64,000 nt of DNA from Bacillus paralicheniformis (lineage in GTDB: Bacteria > Bacillota > Bacilli > Bacillales > Bacillaceae): the NCBI RefSeq assembly GCF_001042485.2, contig NZ_LBMN02000016.1, positions 124,001-188,000 of the forward strand. The letters are read 5' to 3'. Position numbers and translations under genes: made by a program. Position 1 is the stretch's first letter. Every line of letters starts with the position of its first letter. The notes beneath the pieces are model-generated. The model searched no databases. It was not told where the DNA came from and was given only the letters and a program-made list of their open reading frames with translations. Positions 60,161-64,000 of this stretch are shown in pieces.

Positions 60161-61714
60161 ATGACGAAGCAGACGTTTTTAAAAGGAACGCTCATTTTAA
60201 TAGCGGCGGGTTTGATTACGAGAATGCTCGGCTTTATCAACCGGATTGTCATCGCAAGGTTCATCGGTGGTGAAGGCGTCGGGCTTTACATGATGGCGGC
60301 CCCGACTTTTTTTCTGGCCGTCACCCTCACCCAGTTCGGCCTCCCGGTCGCCATCAGCAAGCTGGTCGCTGAAGCGGAAGCGCGCCGAGACCATAGGAAG
60401 ACAAAACAGATTTTAGTGATGTCTCTTGCGATCACCGGGACGCTCAGCGCCATCATCACTCCGGTGTTTCTCATTTACGCCCCGCTGATGGCCGATACGC
60501 TGCTCACAGACAAAAGAACGCTTTATCCGCTTTTGGCGGTTACGCCGGTCGTGCCGATCATTGCCGTTTCCAGCGTGCTGAGGGGCTATTTTCAAGGGAA
60601 GCAAAATATGCGGCCGCTTGCCGTGTCCCAGGTTCTCGAACAAATTGTCCGGATATCGCTCGTCGCCGTCTGCACGACAGCATTCCTTCCGCTCGGCATC
60701 GAGTATGCAGCAGCGGGCGCCATGCTGTCTTCCGTGTTTGGCGAATTGGCTTCACTCCTTTATTTGTTCGTCGCCTTTAAATACAAAAAGAAAATCCGCA
60801 TCAGAAAACGTTTTTTCCAATCGCTTAAAGCGGGGCGAACGACTTTTTTCGAGCTGATGAGCGTCTCGCTCCCAACGACGGGCAGCCGTTTTATCGGGAA
60901 CCTGTCATGGTTTTTTGAGCCGATTGTCGTAGCGCAAAGCCTTGCGATAGCAGGGGTCGCCGCTTCCGCCGCAACGAGCCAGTACGGGGAGTTGACCGGC
61001 TTTGCCCTGACGCTTCTCACCCTCCCGAGCTTTATCACATATTCGCTGTCTACCGCGCTCGTTCCCGCCATCAGCGAAGGAATCGAGCAGAAAAAAATGC
61101 AGGTTGTGGAATACAGGCTTGAGCAGGCGATGAGGCTTTGCCTATTAAGCGGCGGAATATCAGCGGTCATTTTATTTTCGTATGCTGATGAGCTGGTCAG
61201 CGTGATGTACGGGTCGTCAAATGCCGCCATTTACGTCAAAATCATGGCTCCATTCTTTTTGTTCTACTATTTCCAAGGCCCCCTGCAGGCCGTCCTGCAG
61301 GCTTTAAACCTGGCCGGCGCGGCAATGATGAACAGCTTGGTCGGCGCCGTTGTGAAAACCGGTCTCATTTTTGTTCTCGCTTCACGGCCTTCGCTTGGCA
61401 TTATGGGGGCTGCGCTTGCGATCTTGACGGGAATCATCCTTGTCACTTTGCTGCACGCTGCAACCGTCAGCAAAGTGCTTCCCATCAGCATTAACCTGAA
61501 AGAATATATCGTATCCTTCGGCGTCATTTTGATATCAGGGTGGGGCAGCCTTCTGATGAAAGAACACCTTTTTTTAGCCCAGTCCGAGCCGATGCGCCTG
61601 CTTTTATGTATCGCGGTTACAAGCTGTCTCTACGTTTTCCTTCTGATTGCCTTCAAGCTGGTCAAAAAGGAAGAAATCCAGCGGTTTCCGCTGTTCGGCC
61701 GCTGGATTTCATAG
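60161..61714 (+). CDS. spoVB: Stage V sporulation protein B, MOP-superfamily flippase
   Basis: A 517-residue protein with 14 predicted membrane helices of the polysaccharide/lipid flippase (MOP) family. The start MTKQTFLKGTLILIAAGLITRMLGFINRI is typical, with RFIGGEGVGLYMMA next. It is needed for spore-cortex peptidoglycan, likely as a lipid II flippase in the mother cell. The ATG at 60161 is preceded by AGGGG. A GCATATCTTA element about 55 bp upstream could be a sigma-E -10 (tentative). Divergent from comN. Confidence 0.94.
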   Translation: MTKQTFLKGTLILIAAGLITRMLGFINRIVIARFIGGEGVGLYMMAAPTFFLAVTLTQFGLPVAISKLVAEAEARRDHRKTKQILVMSLAITGTLSAIITPVFLIYAPLMADTLLTDKRTLYPLLAVTPVVPIIAVSSVLRGYFQGKQNMRPLAVSQVLEQIVRISLVAVCTTAFLPLGIEYAAAGAMLSSVFGELASLLYLFVAFKYKKKIRIRKRFFQSLKAGRTTFFELMSVSLPTTGSRFIGNLSWFFEPIVVAQSLAIAGVAASAATSQYGELTGFALTLLTLPSFITYSLSTALVPAISEGIEQKKMQVVEYRLEQAMRLCLLSGGISAVILFSYADELVSVMYGSSNAAIYVKIMAPFFLFYYFQGPLQAVLQALNLAGAAMMNSLVGAVVKTGLIFVLASRPSLGIMGAALAILTGIILVTLLHAATVSKVLPISINLKEYIVSFGVILISGWGSLLMKEHLFLAQSEPMRLLLCIAVTSCLYVFLLIAFKLVKKEEIQRFPLFGRWIS

Positions 61715-61722
61715 CTTTCTTT

Positions 61723-62373
61723 TTAAGGCTTGAATTCATCCTTTATGTCAATAAAAAAAGAACCTTTATTGTAAGTGCAATAAGAAATTTTGGAAAGATC
61801 GCGGTGTCCTCTTTTTTCAAGCTTTTGCTCAAGCCACTCTTGATCCTTCCCGATCTTTTCCAATTCTTCTTTCTGAACAACTCCGTCAATAATCAACGGC
61901 AGTTCGATCATTTTGTTCGGCCCGTCTTTTGTAAACACTGAAAGCTTCCCGGTCGGCTCCAAAATCGCATATGAAACATCCCCGATTCGTTCCACATTCT
62001 TATCTCTCAGCTGCGTCATCAAATCATCGTAATTATAGCGCTGTGTCCTCATGGCGTGTTCATCAATTTTTCCGCGGTCTATGATAATCGTCGGTTTTCC
62101 ATCGAGAAGCCGGCGGATTTTTTGATTTTTCAATGACAGATATGCAAATATAACCTGGATCAGCGTCAAAACGAGAATCGGGATGATCGTATGGAGAAGG
62201 TGGTCATCGAGATTTTCAATAGCCAAAACCGCGATTTCGGCCATCATGATAAAAACGACAAGATCCAGTATGCTCAGCTCGCCTATTTCCCTCTTCCCCA
62301 TCAAGCGAAACAAAATAAAGATGATGAAATACAAAACGATCGTCCGAAACGTAAGAGCTAAGATTTCATCCAT
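61723..62373 (-). CDS. yrbG: YrbG family membrane protein (DUF421)
   Basis: A 216-residue protein of the YetF/YrbG (DUF421) family. Three N-terminal helices (residues 5-25, 35-52, 60-78; [27 protein letters not shown]) precede a soluble beta domain ([16 protein letters not shown]..., [34 protein letters not shown]). The ATG at 62373 has AAGGAGG upstream. It is convergent with spoVB, the two stops 8 bp apart. Related YetF proteins are spore membrane proteins; role uncertain. Confidence 0.9.
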   Translation of the reverse strand: MDEILALTFRTIVLYFIIFILFRLMGKREIGELSILDLVVFIMMAEIAVLAIENLDDHLLHTIIPILVLTLIQVIFAYLSLKNQKIRRLLDGKPTIIIDRGKIDEHAMRTQRYNYDDLMTQLRDKNVERIGDVSYAILEPTGKLSVFTKDGPNKMIELPLIIDGVVQKEELEKIGKDQEWLEQKLEKRGHRDLSKISYCTYNKGSFFIDIKDEFKP

Positions 62374-62528
62374 TACGGCCCGCCTCCTTCCGCCTATCAT
62401 GATCATAAACATAGCCTTTGTTAATTTGAGTCTTTTATGTATAAAAGGTCGGGGGAGCTAGTCTATTTGCGAAACATGCAGAATACATTTAAAAAGACGA
62501 GCCCGTCTATTTTGAAAGGAGGATCGTG

Positions 62529-62912
62529 ATGAACGAACCAAAACAAGTCGGCAAAGGGATTTTATACAGCTTGGTGGTCATTTTCGCTTTGATGTTTGCA
62601 GGAAGCCTGCTTATTTCGCTGCTCCTTACCTTCACATCATTAACCGAAAGTTCATTCAGCTGGTTGATTACCGCCATATCTTTTATTACCTTGTTCATCG
62701 GCGGTTTTATTGCGGGAGGAAAATCGAAGGAAAAGGGGTGGCTGAGCGGAGGGTTGACAGCGCTTTGCTTCTCCCTTACGGTGCTTTTGTTTCAATATCT
62801 CGGCTTTGGAGAGGCCTTCAATTTGAAGCAGCTCCTCTATCATTCCGGCTTTTTGGGAGTCAGCATGCTGGGCGGGGTTTTCGGGGTCAATCTGCAGGGG
62901 AGCCGTGCATAA
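62529..62912 (+). CDS. yrzE: YrzE family membrane protein (TIGR04086)
   Basis: A 127-residue hydrophobic protein with four predicted helices, alternating with GGFIAGGKSKEKGWLSGG and ending MLGGVFGVNLQGS, the TIGR04086 pattern. The ATG at 62529 follows AAAGGAGG by 6 nt; GTG immediately before it is too close. It sits between yajC and yrbG as in B. subtilis. Function unknown. Confidence 0.88.
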   Translation: MNEPKQVGKGILYSLVVIFALMFAGSLLISLLLTFTSLTESSFSWLITAISFITLFIGGFIAGGKSKEKGWLSGGLTALCFSLTVLLFQYLGFGEAFNLKQLLYHSGFLGVSMLGGVFGVNLQGSRA

Positions 62913-62920
62913 AGGCAGCA

Positions 62921-62948
62921 AAAAGGGAGCGGATGTCCGCTCCCTTTT
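62921..62948 (+). terminator. Terminator of yrzE
   Basis: AAAAGGGAGCGGA and TCCGCTCCCTTTT form a 13-bp perfect stem with a 2-nt loop, followed by CTCG. It directly follows the yrzE stop. Confidence 0.88.
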
Positions 62949-63018
62949 CTCGTGCCCATAAGGCTTCTTTTATGCCATGTCACATCAGGAACAACTGCGG
63001 CTTCATCAAGACATAAGG

Positions 63019-63036
63019 AACGGCGCTAGCGCCGTT
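63019..63036. other. 18-bp perfect palindrome between yrzE and yajC
   Basis: AACGGCGCTAGCGCCGTT is fully self-complementary. TTTTC follows on the plus strand only. It may be a terminator remnant or cruciform; yajC ends 52 bp away on the minus strand. Confidence 0.5.
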
Positions 63037-63087
63037 TTCACGTCCTGCGACAGTCTGATTTCCGATGCTTATGTATCAGCCTTTCGG

Positions 63088-63348
63088 CTATTCTGCTGAC
63101 GCCTCTCTGATCGCGCGGCGGTCGAATGTCAGACGGGTATTGTCACCTGTTTTGATGACAACCTTGCTTTCGTCAATTGAATCAACGATGCCGTGCAGGC
63201 CGCCGATCGTTACGACCTTATCTCCTTTTTTCAGCTCCTCCTGCATCTGGCGGACAGCCTTCTGCTGCTTTTGCTGCGGACGGATCAAAAGGAAATAAAG
63301 AACCGCAAACATTAAAATAATCGGAAGTAATGTTCCAAGCATCTCCAT
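63088..63348 (-). CDS. yajC: Preprotein translocase subunit YajC (YrbF)
   Basis: An 86-residue protein with one membrane helix (LLPIILMFAVLYFLLIRPQQKQQK) and a small cytosolic beta domain (KKGDKVVTIGGLHGIVDSI). It is the SecDF-associated YajC. The ATG at 63348 has AAAGGGGTG upstream. It lies 49 bp after tgt, the widespread tgt-yajC order. Confidence 0.96.
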   Translation of the reverse strand: MEMLGTLLPIILMFAVLYFLLIRPQQKQQKAVRQMQEELKKGDKVVTIGGLHGIVDSIDESKVVIKTGDNTRLTFDRRAIREASAE

Positions 63349-63397
63349 TATTTTTTCACCCCTTTCAAATGGCTTTATCGCTTTCTTCGTTTATGTG

Positions 63398-64000
<603 letters not shown>

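Overview
The window is a low-to-mid GC Bacillota chromosome segment. Gene content, gene order and protein sequences point to a Bacillus of the subtilis/licheniformis group, most likely B. licheniformis or a close relative. From about 8.7 kb to the right end, most genes match the B. subtilis yrh-yrr-yrv-yrb block one for one, read right to left. Strong GGAGG ribosome sites, frequent TTG/GTG starts, sigma-A promoters, T-box leaders and sporulation genes (spoVB, a YjcZ-type protein) agree with this. No phage, transposase, rRNA, tRNA or CRISPR array was seen.

Layout. 1-8.7 kb is a patch of transport and regulator genes not part of the conserved block: a partial ytbE with ytbD and divergent ytcD, an S51 peptidase, a HemD-like protein, a double-cupin protein, a Fur-boxed siderophore-binding lipoprotein, a LysR/MFS divergent pair and small membrane proteins. 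8.7-16.7 kb holds a self-sufficient CYP102 P450-reductase fusion with its TetR repressor and a 24-bp palindromic operator, a large secreted subtilisin with four Ig-like repeats, and the methyltransferase yrhH. 16.9-18.1 kb is a cluster of tiny genes: YjcZ-like, a Tyr-rich 49-mer, yrzI and two unannotated peptides. 18.1-22 kb is the methionine-to-cysteine operon yrrT-mtnN-mccA-mccB-yrhC. 22-31.6 kb carries yrzA, yrrS, pbpI, greA, udk, the tRNA mo5U34 genes trmR-trhP1-trhP2, mltG, yrzB, ruvX and ireB. 31.6-49.5 kb carries alaS and hisS-aspS, each set behind a T-box, yrrI, recD2, yrrB, mnmA with its cysteine desulfurase, cymR, rarA and tcdA. 49.6-64 kb carries a cell-wall amidase, dtd, relA, apt, recJ, secDF, comN, spoVB, yajC and partial tgt.

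How the genes fit together. The window is rich in tRNA biology: three synthetases, dtd, and modification genes for s2U34 (mnmA and desulfurase), mo5U34 (trhP1, trhP2, trmR), cyclic t6A37 (tcdA) and queuosine (tgt). Sulfur handling links the cymR regulator, its expected target operon yrrT-yrhC and the desulfurase. Cell-envelope genes (pbpI, mltG, amidase, spoVB, yajC, secDF) and genome-stability genes (recD2, recJ, rarA, ruvX) make up most of the rest.

The least explained items are: a five-copy tandem hairpin repeat between cymR and rarA; the promoter-peptide-hairpin-terminator-yrzI arrangement near 17.5-18 kb; an attenuator-like hairpin ahead of trmR; a two-copy palindrome with compensatory changes; and an unassigned 419-bp gap upstream of tcdA.
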